DNA of 64,000 nt from Rhododendron vialii (lineage: Eukaryota; Streptophyta; Magnoliopsida; Ericales; Ericaceae): positions 40,595,001-40,659,000 of the forward strand of contig NC_080560.1 of assembly GCF_030253575.1 (NCBI RefSeq), read 5' to 3'. Below, one piece after another: positions 22,634 to 34,625 of this stretch (position 1 is its first letter; every line of letters starts with the position of its first letter). Position numbers and translations under genes: made by a program. Below the pieces are notes generated by a model that had not been told where the DNA came from, searched no databases, and saw only the letters and a program-made list of their open reading frames with translations.

Positions 22634-25600
22634 CGGCAAAAGGGTTTTTTGTGCAGTTCTTTGCTTTGGAGCTTTTTTTTGGCATAGAGTAGTTTACTTC
22701 CAATGAGTAAACTTTTAGAAGAATCTCATTATGAAGAGCTAGCCTACATTCATTTTACTTTACAAAATGCTACTCTGTATATATAGCTGGAACTATTTCT
22801 CCTACTTAAAAGCTTAAGCTTGTAAGTTCTGATTCCGAAGATCTAATTCGCATTTTGAGTCATTGTATAAGGGGCTCTTGCTATCCTTTTGAGTTTGATT
22901 TACCACATTTTACAGTGAGTTAAGAGTTCAAGATCGTCAAAACTCTGTCTCAGCCCATTGGTCTTCGTCAGCTACCCATGTCGAAAGCCCCTACGATTTT
23001 TAGACTAGGAAAGTTACGTGCACTCATAGATCGTCAATCATCGACTCTTATATATATATACCTCATGTTAGGAGAGAATTTGCTTTAGGGGTCCGGTCAA
23101 TGGAAGCCTATAAATAGAGATCTAACGTCGTCGTCCACTATATACATTATATGAGCAAACCCTAAAGTCCAACTATCTTGGTCCAAGCTAGAGTGAAAAC
23201 AAAACCCGTAGTAAATAGCAGCCAATATATATGGCTGCTGTATCGAGTATTAGGGCCTCAAGTCTAATAATGGGTTTGGGTAAAAATAAAATATTATTAT
23301 TTAGGCGTGCAAATTGTAATGCCAAAGTTTAAAGAGCTAATTATAAAGTGGCTTTGTAGTGGTGAAAGCTAAAATGGAGTGGAAGCATTGATTCTTTTTG
23401 TGAAGTCAAGGCCACCTACGCTAGAAATTCAAAAGCCACTTTGACTTTTATCTTTGTTACTACTAGCTTTAATTAAACAAAAGTAAAAATTCAAAATCCA
23501 TTAAAGAATGTTTTAGCAAACCTTGAAAAAGTTAAAACTCACTTTAAAAGCCTGCGAAAATCACTAATCCAAAGTAGGCCTATATTCAGATCACCAATTT
23601 ATGAGGTGCTTTCAAGAAACTAATTTTCAATAATTCGGTCCCGCGACTAGTTCACGCACACTTTGACTAATATCGAAATCTTGAAATTAATGGTTGATAG
23701 CGAGAGTAAAACCATTAATTTACTCTCCAACTGGTTGTATTCCGTATGGATTAGAAGCTCTTCTTTCTAAAGATAGGCCCCTGTTACTTCTTGTTCCTCC
23801 ATGATCTTATAGAAAAAAACACAATTTCGCAATAAATCCGATCGATGATGATGATAGGATTTACCCTAATTATTGGTTGTTTTCCATTTGATAAGGGTAT
23901 TAGCCCTTAGGATTGAACTACTAATCCCAAGGGACTAACAATACTTTGTTTGGTAACCCAAAATGGGTTGGGACTGTTAGTCCAATGGACTACTAAAGTG
24001 GGCTTTAGGAGGTATACACAATACCCTCTCACACTTGGTATTGATAATTCAATCCCAACACAAGCCATGCAAAATTACTTTCCTATTGTTGTTTAAACCA
24101 ACTAATGACCGATCCCTCCTCCCTGTTACAGATTTTAGTTCTTGTTTTTTTGGGTTCCATTAAACGCAAAAAAATAGCTAACACCATATAGATTAGGTTT
24201 GCTACTATTACTAGTATATAGATTAGGTTTGCTACTAATTGTTTGGTATTTTCGAAATTTCCATCTGCGTAATAATTTTTTTCCAAAAGTATTTTTTTGA
24301 TGTTGTGATAGTTTCTAGAAAATTGGTTTGATCCGGAAAATATTCATTTGGGTTTGAGTTGGTTTGATTAGGTATTGAATAAATCAAATTGCATAAGGGT
24401 AAAAATGAAAATGTATACTATCAATCCAATTCTATCACATGTGAAACAAACATGATATTAATAATCTCATTGCCAATTTCAATTCTAATCTCATGTCCTT
24501 ACAAATCTCAACCATCTATTACTGTTATCAAACGAGACATTAGGGACCTATAATATGAGGATTCTTGTTGTTAAAGAAACAATCTACAAAGTTCACGCCT
24601 ATTAGCTTTTCAACTCAAGACGAACTTTACTAAATAAGTAAATTATTATTTTTTTAAATGGCCTCCAACTCTCATAAGGGAATTGAATGTTCCACATTGT
24701 CGTCCACTGGCCTCCACAAAAAACACATAAAAAAAAAGTCCAACTTTCTCTTCTGAGGGCTAGTTTAATAGTCATATACCTGAATAAAATGACTTTTCTT
24801 TGATGTTGACAAACCAAGCCATACCTAGAGAAGAATAAAGAGAGAGTACCATTTGTTCAAGGAAAGTTCAAAACAAGCCATGTCTAGTCTAGAGAAGAAT
24901 CAGTTTAACAAAAAAAGTCTAGAGAAGAATAAAGAGAGAACCATTTGTTCAAGGAAACTGCAAGTTCTTCACCACTCGCAAGCTTACATCCCAATAATCC
25001 CACGACAATATGATCTTGGGATTACTAGAGAATTTGTCCGGTCGTCAATTTCAAGGCCCCAGACTTAGTCGAGATGCATTATATTGTGACACTGACTAGT
25101 ATGTTAGCAGCATAGTATTGTAGCATCATCTGGATTTTTCAAGTTTGTATCCCACTTCTGCTTCAACTTTTTTTTTTTTTTTTGAAGATGACTTCTGCTT
25201 CTGCTTCAACTTGAAGCAGCTAAAAATGTCATGTCATTTTGTCAAACAAACAAAACAAAAGTAGAACAAAAGAGTGGATATACAAAATCAATATTTACGC
25301 GGTCTACATAAATAGATAAACCTGGCATGGGTGGCTTAAACTTAAAACTACCCAACTTACCAAACATGGACCCCTGCGACTTGACCTGGGACATAGCCAA
25401 CTCGAAATGACCATTCAAAACGAATCAGACTTCACAAACCAAACATCAATAGCACTTTTAAACTCAGAAGCCAATCACAAGGTCGTAGTAATGCAAAAGA
25501 AAGTGCTGCTACAATCATGATTAGAGCACATGCCTGTCTTGTTTTTCCAACAACTTAACTGAACTTAATGTACAAGAGAAACGGGTGAGAAAAAAGGATT

Positions 25601-26067
25601 TGAATCACAAGTTACACTAGAAAGGGAAAAGGAAAAACAATATAGAAGTACAAGGTACTGTGTGGTTCTAGTATACATGCTTTTGAAGAATTCCCCTCCA
25701 ATAACTACTGCCAGCCCTAGTAGAAAATGTCTGGTGCATCTGAAAGAGCAGCAAACCCACACGATTTCGACTCTGGTGGAGCAGAAAACCAGCATTCAGG
25801 TTTGAAGCTCAATAGCATAACGAGCACATGCATATGCTGAAGATTCTGACCTGAGACTGCGTTTTTGGATAAAGAACTGGCCGAGGTATCTTTAAAGGAA
25901 AGGAAAATGATAAGGAAATGGAAAATAACTTCTTCACCTCATTACCAACCTATCTTTTTCCTTTCCAGCCGTAAACCCACCACAAGTAAGCGATCCAAAC
26001 ACAGCGTAAAAGAATGGCATCCAAAGCATGATTACAAGAGACTCTGGATCTGAGATTCAGTTAACAG

Positions 26068-29000
26068 CTATTTGTTGTCAAACAGACACCTGCGGATAGT
26101 CGTGGCAAAATGTCCAACCTTTTGCGGATGGAAGACCACAGCACATATCCCAAAACAAACAGCAGCAGCAGCAATTACAAAGACAAGACGATGAGATGCC
26201 AAATATTTGTTAGTAGTAAATACACGACTGCAGGACATTCTGGGCCTTTCCTTTATTAGGTTCATCCTCGTTACCGCCTCTCTACTCAAAAGTGGTAAAC
26301 TTAAACTCTGGTCTTGAGAATTTGATCCTGCTCTAGCATCCAAATTGCCTCTCTTTGTTGCCTCCATTTCCTGCAATTACAAAAGCCACTATACTTTAAC
26401 AGAAAGAAAATAATATCTGACTTAAAGGAGTAACTTTGCTACAAGTTCAACGTTTGCGGGCATCTTTGCCCCCTTGCCCTTTTGTATTTTTTTGACAAGG
26501 CACGTGAACACCATTTTATATATAACCTATTTACTGAACCAAACACTAAAAGAGAGTCAAGTCTAGCATCACATGAAGCCAAAACAAAAACAATAACAGC
26601 ATAAGTGAAACCAGGTGTCATAGTTATGTTTCAAGGCACGCTCCAAATGTAAAATAACAGAAAATGAACCAGACAGCTGAACCCAATCAAAATGAAACTT
26701 AATCAATCAAAGTTAGAAAGCATAACAAAAATGTAGACAAACTTATTAATACAATGCTCAAACACGACCCCAACAATAGGAAGAAGTGTAATATAAATTT
26801 AAAAAGCTGATCAAAATACACACACACACACACACACATTTAAAAAAATTTGAATTACATTTACGTAAATAAATCATGATTCCTAAGCATCCTAACTTCA
26901 AAGTTCACCAATAACGAGAAATGAGTAAATTTTAATATGCGATATAATGGCACAGTCCTCTTAACAAAATGATGTTCGTACTATCTTGCTAAATCACGCA
27001 GAAGGTCAGTAAACAAAACCACTCATGAAGAAAAACATCAGTTTTAAGCAAATATAGAAACATCATTCTTTTATGTCATTTCTGCACAACTACTCATATT
27101 CTCACCTGATCAGAACATGTAATGGAGAGCATGTCAGCTTGAGAACTTCTGCATAAGCTGTCCCGTTTTTGGACAAGATTTCCAGAATGCAGAACAGAAT
27201 CCCCATTCGGCTGAAGTCTCTGACAAAGGATGTCTCTCGCATGTTCCAAATTGCCCTGAAGTAACTTCATATCGGAATCAGCAATGCCATAAGCCAACTT
27301 GTTTAACTTGGTATGATCCATCAGAGTCGTTATATAATGTAAAACTCTCTCCAATATGCTCGTGGACTTATTGTCTATTAGAAAGGTCAATAACCTATTG
27401 AATCTTCCTATCTGAGACAAAGTTAAGATGTGTTCTAGATCTTCCAATGCAGGCTTCCTGAGTAACCAAGCTGTATCTATGATAAATTGAGAGAATGCAG
27501 GTTGTCTTCGAACAGAAACCTCACATTCATGAGATGAAGAACTAGATGATTCAAATCTGTGCTCCATAATCTTCATTTCAGAACAAATTTCTTTGGTCCC
27601 GATGACAATTGGAATGAAGTTGGATAGGCCGGATTCATTCTCAACCTACAACAGAAGGTAAAACAGAACTCTTCAGGAGTTGAGTAGAGGACAATTTCTC
27701 CCATGCTGTGAAATGCAATTATAATCAACACTTTGGATCTAACTGTATTGACGAATTTGAAAGAGAAATGATATGTCTATTGTCTACATCTAACGCAAAA
27801 ATCTTCACAAGTCTGCCTTCTTCACCAAAAAGGCAAAAAGTTTATGTAACTCCATTCTAGATAACAAGTCGACAGGCCAAACCAACATATTACCGGACAT
27901 AGGAAAAATGAAAAAAAAAGATCTAACTAGTAGTTAAGATACAATAATTACTATATTCCTTATCATATCAAGTTCCAAACATTTAGATCTTTCTTCAAGG
28001 CATCTCAAGTAAAAAGGTGTGCACGAGGCTGTGCAAGATGTACCACAGTGGGTATAGACCACAAAATTAGGAAAATCCACACAAAAGACTTCATCTTTTA
28101 CTACCACAGCGGGTATATACCAAAGACGATGTACCCACAGGCTAGGATGCCTTTTTCCATAAAGCCACAAGAATTTTGTGTGTTTCTGGTACGGTCTTTC
28201 AAGGGGCTGGAAGCCGAACAATAATCGAAGCAAGGAAAGCACCTTTTTGCGATGAATATCACAAGTACAACCAAACTTAGTGCCTGAGAATCTGTCGAAA
28301 CAAGCATAGCATAATAATCCATACAACATCTAGTGCAGAATCTGCCCACTGTGAACTGTGCAAAAAAAAAAATAGTGCAAGCAAAATCAATCTACTTAAA
28401 ATGCGTTCATTACAGCATAAATCTGTTAAAGGGAAAAATAATGTCCAGTGCAGGACACCTTTATAGTCGTTGCAAATTTACTCATTCTGGGAGCATCTCA
28501 CACAGATAATGGTACTTTTAGTATGAGATTAGCGGAGGAACAAAAAAATTGAAGACAACAATGTGAAAAAGTAGCTCAAATCCAACCTCAATAAAAGCGG
28601 GACCATAAAGATCTGGTTCAGAATGAGGGACATATATCTTCAATAACTGATGATCAGAACTAGCAGTGACCCCTTCACTGTCACCAGACTCGCCACACAT
28701 AGATGGAACACAATAATCACATCTTAGATACTTCCCAGCAAAAGAAACAAGAAACCTGCCATCGAGATCCCAGTCAGGAATATGTCGATCTGAGAAGAAT
28801 AAATTGACAACATAACCAGAATGCAAAAATGGCACTCTAGCATGTAGATGCCAGGGCTGGATGGGAGAGTAATAATATATGCTTTAGATATCTGAATGCT
28901 GAGTTTTAAAATAATTTGGAAATATGAAGCAAGGTACAAAGAATAACATAATACTGGAGAACCTCATAGGGTTCGAGCAAGGTGAAATTAGAAGATGATA

Positions 29001-32000
29001 GACGCCAAAAAATTTAAGAATCTGACACATGCATAATCAATCTTTCTTAAATCACGAACTGTTCCTTTCCTACAGGTACTTTATTTTCAATCAAAGAGCC
29101 ACAATTCCATAATTAACCACAATGGCCAACTGCCGACATTCTTGCTCTTAATTTAGTTTGTTGGGCTGCTTTGCATGGGACCACCAACCTAGGGGGGCTG
29201 GGAGGAAGAGAGTAGAGGAAAATGACAAGTGAAACTAAGGAGCTTGACTCAAAATTCTTTGTGAACTAAATACTAGATGAGAAATATACAAATAAAGGGG
29301 GAAAATCATTACCAATGCAAAACAAACGGAATGCTGAGCCTATTTGAACAATGATCAAATCAAGGTAGCACTGCCATACCGAAATTTAGGTTGAAGTAGA
29401 TTACTTCCACAAGCCAAGAACTCCATGGGCTGCCCAGCCTCAAAACATGAAGGACGAACATAGTGAAGCTTTGGGGCCCGCTCCTCCACCTTGACATTCA
29501 AGACAGAAGTTCCATCTGTATCCATTACAATGCTATGACCGCGTTAGAGAGTTTGAAAAAGCTCCAAAAAAGGCAAACCGTTCCAACTGAACAAGAAAAC
29601 TTCCAAGACTAAGAACAAAATGTCACTCTCAGGAACTGAGGAAGTGCATCTACTGCACAGATACAAGTAACATACGCATCAGATTATTTTGATAAAAGAA
29701 AATTCCTTGAGAGGTCATGCTTTAATTAAAAGAGAAGCACATACTATACACAGAGGCCTCAACCTACCTCTTACCGCTCGGAAGAGCACATTGTCAATAT
29801 AAACAAGAATATTGCCTCTTCCAGGTAGCATCTTCCCGGGAGCAGCAACAAAGTTTCGTATGTAAACAACAGGGTCTTCAAGTAGCTGCTTGACAGTATG
29901 TAGAACTCAAGTTAGATAATAAAGATTGCTCCAAAACATGCCCTGAGAACCTCAGGTCATAAAACATGACTTAAAACAAGTACACATACAACAAAAGCAA
30001 AGTATCATTTACAAATAATGCTGCGGGAATTTAAATACAAAACCACAGTTAATGCAAACAATTTGGGATTCAATGAACGCCTACAAAGGAGTTTCAAAGT
30101 AAACTAAGTATGCACCAAAGTTTTCCATTTGTAGCAGAAAAATAACCACGCATACATAAGCATATATTTATATAAACGCTGGTGGGATTTGTAGGAATGA
30201 GCTTACAGAAAATAAACAAGACATTACCTTAACCCACATAAAATTTGGCATAGCAATGAACACCGTCAAGATTGTACAACCAGGGCGGATATACCCCTCC
30301 AACTCAACAGGCATGCTAGCCAACCATTGAAATATCTGCATAACATTTACCTCGTGTTAATAACCTCCCAGTACCTCTGATGCAAACGAAAGTTTATTCT
30401 TTTCTACATACTAAACTGTAATAACAATGCTGTAAATACTTGGTGCCGGAGTCGTCTGGGGAACTCTGCAGGATTCCAATCATAAAGCTTAAATGAGATC
30501 CGACCGGTGGGGCACTACATTCAAAAAGAAGAAAAGGAAAAAAAAACCATTTAACAATTAGTTTCAAGTAGTTTACTCACAGGCACAGAAACATATAAAC
30601 AAGCAAACTGGCAAAAGGCACCCATCGGACATACCATTGAAGAGTAAGCACTCTTATCATCACAGTAGGATGATGAGCGAGCATATTTGGACTCGTCTTT
30701 TTCTCCAACTATCTGGGCCTCACCAGATGCCCCAAAAGATCCACCACTATCGTTCTGGTTATTCTCAGAACCAGGATTTGAGCAGAGTGTAGAAATTCGT
30801 CCTTCTTCAGACTCTAGTAACGGTTCCCTTTCTGCTATTTGGTTGCTCAAGCATATGCTTTCTGTGCCAGGTAGAATTCCAATATTTCAGCAATTAATGT
30901 ATAAGTAAATGTAAATGGATGTAACAGGGTGAGTTTGCATTATCATGTTTGGCAAACTGCTTAATAATAGCTCCAATAACGTTAAACAATATGTGAACTG
31001 CCTCTCGAGCAAAGCTACTAAAAGGACATCATCTTCCCCAAGTCAACATATCTAAGACTAGGAAGTTACTTAAAAAAGCTACAAATCCAAGAGTAGGAAA
31101 CCATGACAAAATAACATAGGTATTTTTCTGCAATACCTTTTCCATTTTCATTTTCACAAGCTTCATCATCAGCCAATACAAGCCCATGAGGTTCCCTTTC
31201 ACCTGCAACTCTGGACTCGCAAGGTTTTCTTCGGCGTCTATTATTGTGGCGTTCTAACTTTCTTCGACAACTACGTTTACCTTCATCAAAGTCCGACAAG
31301 ATATGAAACCTGCCAACAAATCACCACACCAGCAAAGATAAACATCAAAATACAGAAAAACTGTCTCAATACATTTATCCCTAGAAAGAATGCACTGCCA
31401 CAATGGTGCACACTATATTTTTGATGAGCTACTATGATCCTAAGAATATAAGTTAATCAAAGCAAATTCTCCAATCTTTCTATGTGCTTCACTCTTTACG
31501 ATTAATAACCAGTTTCGTGTCCACGTAAGTTCGCTCTCATAAGCATGGTGTACCCAGAGAAAGAGTGGATAAACATTACATCAACAAACACGAGCAGACA
31601 AATCAGTATTTGCAGATTAGTTAAGAGGATGGTACGGAGGCACTACAGATAGAATACTAAACCTACCTCCTTCCCCCTAATAAGCTTATTTTTCAATCCC
31701 AACTATGCGGAGGCGGAGTCTAGCCTTCTCTATCCCTCCAGGGAGGAGTAAATATGATCGGCTAATTGAGTGAAAGAGATTATGTCTTTCGAGCTATGCT
31801 CATAGGGAATGCTCTGAGTAAAAGGAAATTTACCTCACATGAGGCATCTGGATATATCTGCTATTACTTACTCCTTTCTAGGGTTTCCAAAAGGACTTTG
31901 ACTTTATCTCCATGGAAAACAAAGAAAGCAGAGGATCCTAGGGTGTTTTCTTAAGGAAAAGCTTTACAATCTTTGTGCCCCAATGAGAGATTCGTTCACA

Positions 32001-33934
32001 TTGTTATTCGGCCTAAAAGGGACCTGCCAATAGAGACTGCCTTTCACGGGAAGTCATAGACAGGTAATGCTTGCTGAAGCACCATCATGGATAGGTAATA
32101 GGAATGAAAAGGATGAAGCTAAGACAAACAAAACCTTATGAAACAAGCAACATTTAATCAAGCAGAATCACCAGATTTCCTGGTGAATAAGAACCACTTC
32201 CCAGATGTTTCCACGTTATTTGTAGTCTAACAGAGCACAGGTGCTCTTTATCACCATTCAAGATTCATTCCATAAATATTCACCCATAGTTTCATTCAGT
32301 CACATAGTAGAAAATAAGGCAAATTTTCTTCTTTGTGTTTATATCTCAGAGTGTCTGGGCCAGCTTACGCGCACCTAGACTAATTCTTGGGGACCAATCC
32401 CACCGTCCACTTGTGGGGGCCGCAAATTTTCTTATTCAACTATAAATTTCACAACCTTTAGTAACCCTACAACAAAGATAGCCAATCAATCACTACTACC
32501 TAAATACCTAAATGGTTAACACCTATCTAGCTACAAGTGGTCCAGTATAAGATCATCGTTTGCACAAGGATCAACAGCTATGATATTCAGGGCCGTTCTA
32601 TTGGCCAAATTAGACATTGAACTCTACTAGACTGCTACAATTCCGAAAGGACCGCGTTCTGAAATCTCAATGCAATAATGCAATTAGAGGAGGGGTCACC
32701 TATCCATTGGAAACCAATCCCAAAAATCATGCGATATAAAATAGCTTATGAGATATGTGGTATTCAAGTAAAATTGCAAATGCAAGTTGATGTTCCTGAC
32801 AAGAAAGCAACCGGGGCAAATCTTTCCCCTGTCTCTAAATACACTCTTAGTATGGTGGAATTACTAATCATAAGGAGATTACATAGCGGTCCATGTCATG
32901 CTTAGAGTATCTTCCACACAGTTAGTCCCAAGCCCGAATAAAATAAGAGTAGTATGTGTTAAACACGCGACAATCAGCACGTAAAAGTCCCCGTCCCCCC
33001 CTCTTAGATCCTTTATTTCCTTATGACATGAATCCAATTATGCATACGGGGCCCTATCAAGAGTCATGCAGCTGACCCCAATTGACTTTATGACATGAAT
33101 CCAATTATGAATACGAGACCCTATCAAAAGTCATGTAGCACCACCCCAATTCATAGGGAGTCTTGGGACTTAAAAGACTAGGACCGGGCGACCGGCCGGG
33201 CGACCGGCTAATCAAACATGGCTTTCTGTCATTCATTAATGACTAGCAATTCACAAAATAAGCAATAAATGTGGATCCACATCTCCTCAATTACAACTAT
33301 AAAAAGCAAAACCCCAACAGCCAAACATCAAAAAAAATTCAGCTTTTACTTACTTGCCACACTGTTGACAGTATCTCTTCCTCACCCCCTCAAGCACAAC
33401 AGCACTCGCATTCGCACACCTAAGACAAACCCTATGCCTCTTATGATACCCTTTCAGCTCCCCGATATCCGCCCCGCATACCGGCACCTGACACCTGGCC
33501 CCCGTCGCCTTATCCATCACCTTCACCCCCTTATCCGCCGCCCTCACGCGCTTCTTCCCGGGCAAACCCTCCTCCTCCTCCGCCTTCTCCTCGTCCAACT
33601 CGGGGCAGGCGCAGGGGACCCGGGCGATGTAATTGGGGCAGGTCAACCTCGGGTCCCGCTTTCGCACCCTGTCCAGATCGTGATCGGGATCGGGTGCAAT
33701 CGGAGGAGAAGGGAGTTGGGGCTCGGCTTGGGATTGATCAAGGTTTAAGTGATCGAAGGGGTCGAGTTCGAGGCCAAAGTCGAGGAAGTCGGACCAGTCC
33801 CATGGGGAGGGGGAGGGGGAGGGGGAGGAGGTGAGGTCGGGTTGGGCTGGGAGGTGAGAGAAAGGGGTCGGTGTTGTTGCTTCCATTGAGGAGAGAGAGG
33901 GTTCGGCGGAGGGATGCTGCGGCGGAGGGTCCAT
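26068..33934 (-). CDS. SPL7: SPL7-type SBP-box transcription factor (copper homeostasis)
   Basis: Ten exons (minus): 33354..33934, 31137..31309, 30635..30861, 30440..30514, 30228..30335, 29768..29885, 29380..29515, 28587..28755, 27106..27645 and 26068..26370. Borders are GT-AG, phases fit, and the product is 809 residues. The SBP DNA-binding domain is about 147-222. Its first zinc site is four Cys (148, 153, 170, 173), where most SPL proteins have Cys3-His; Cys4 is typical of SPL7. The second uses Cys189, Cys192, His196 and Cys208, followed by a basic KRSCRRK...RRRRK nuclear signal. An acidic WDWSDFLDF segment (45-53) may activate. A hydrophobic helix near 771-789 lies close to the C-terminus, as in SPL7. 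The family binds GTAC motifs and switches on copper-deficiency genes. The domain is split after Lys194, as usual for SBP genes. Confidence 0.95.
26818..26839. repeat. (CA)n microsatellite in SPL7 intron 9
   Basis: About 22 bp of CA dinucleotides between the last two SPL7 exons. Confidence 0.9.
32336..32440 (-). mobile_element. SINE 3'-region remnant (Au-like family)
   Basis: Read on the minus strand it contains AATTAGTCTAGGTGCGCG then TAAGCTGGCCCAGACA, a pattern I know from the 3' part of widespread plant SINEs. The plus-strand SINE at 60988..61201 has the related AATTAGTC...AAGCTGG...AGACA. The head with polymerase III boxes was not recognised. Confidence 0.5.
33021..33150. repeat. 67-bp tandem duplication in SPL7 intron 1
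   Basis: The block beginning TTATGACATGAATCCAATTA occurs at 33021 and again at 33088. The copies diverge by scattered substitutions. Confidence 0.8.
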
Positions 33935-33965
33935 GATTGTGGGGGAAAAAAGGGGAGAGAGAGTT

Positions 33966-33983
33966 GGTGGGTGGGTGGGTGGG
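33966..33983 (+). other. G-quadruplex-type motif in the SPL7 5' leader region
   Basis: GGTGGGTGGGTGGGTGGG lies 32-49 bp upstream of the SPL7 start codon, on the template strand. Four or five G-runs separated by single T are a strong quadruplex consensus. The transcript here would be C-rich. A (GA)n tract follows at about 34005-34026. Confidence 0.7.
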
Positions 33984-34194
33984 TTTTGGTGGCGGTGGTT
34001 GAGGGGAGAGAGAGAGAGAGAGAGAGGGTGTGGGGGAGGAGAGAGAAAGGGGTTGCGGGAAAGGGAGGGAAGAGAGTGGACCGGAGGTGCGAAGATTCGG
34101 TTGGGGAAAATGGGGTGGTACTGACTGCGTGGAAAAATAATACTGTACAGTGCACACCTGTGGGTAATAGTAGGGGCCCACTAGGCAAATAAAT

Positions 34195-34625
34195 GTTGTC
34201 ATATGGAGGAATGAAATTTTCGGTAATGCTTCCAAACATGAACATATCATGCACATGCATTTTTATGGAGCCTATATCGGGGTTTCAAAAAATGATCCGA
34301 ACCGCTCATCTTTTTTAAATATTTTTTGAAAGGTTCTTGTAAAAAATCAGCTCCAACGGATATCGATAAGGGCTTTCTCAAAAATCGTAGGGCGAATCAA
34401 TCTGTTTTGCCCTACGATTTCTGAGAAAGCTATTACCGATATCCATTGGAGCTGATTTTTTACAAAAACCCTTCCAAAAATATTTTAAAAAATGTGAGTG
34501 GTTCGGATCATTTTGTGGGACCCCCATATGGGCCCCATAAAAATGTATGTGCATAATATGTGCACAAAAGTATGTGCAAGTAGCATTGTTGTGAAATTTT
34601 ATGGCCCCCACCGTATGTAGTTTTG
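34195..34625. mobile_element. Long foldback element upstream of SPL7
   Basis: Two arms of about 200 bp are near-perfect inverted copies around a short loop near 34400-34414. Shared blocks include AATGATCCGAACC, AAAAAATCAGCTCCAA, GGATATCG and AATCGTAGGGC. The outer borders are approximate and no target duplication was fixed. The minus-strand open frame here is only one arm read through. Confidence 0.75.

Larger units (their letters stand above)
19128..26067. other. Gene-free stretch between MITE cluster and SPL7 3' end
   Basis: I see no gene. Contents are the MITE at 20653..20868, a Copia remnant at 21230..21430, simple repeats at 20299..20351 and 22595..22632, and AT-rich DNA. A short direct repeat TATAGATTAGGTTTGCTACTA occurs twice near 24187-24237. 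The last few hundred bases are probably the SPL7 3' UTR and terminator region. Confidence 0.55.
31310..33353. other. Long intron 1 of SPL7
   Basis: This 2-kb intron splits the SBP domain. It holds a SINE tail at 32336..32440 and a 67-bp tandem duplication at 33021..33150. No gene is supported on either strand. Confidence 0.75.

Noticed and set aside
27934-28349. Minus-strand frames of 131 and 82 codons between SPL7 exons
   Set aside because: They lie inside SPL7 intron 8 (27646..28586), are Cys/aromatic-rich without a known domain, and have no splice continuity with the gene.
33738-34260. Two overlapping long minus-strand frames (171-172 codons) upstream of SPL7
   Set aside because: They read the CT-rich leader and the out-of-frame start of SPL7 exon 1. 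Composition is low complexity (runs of S, P, L), there is no family match, and both run into SPL7 coding sequence in another frame.
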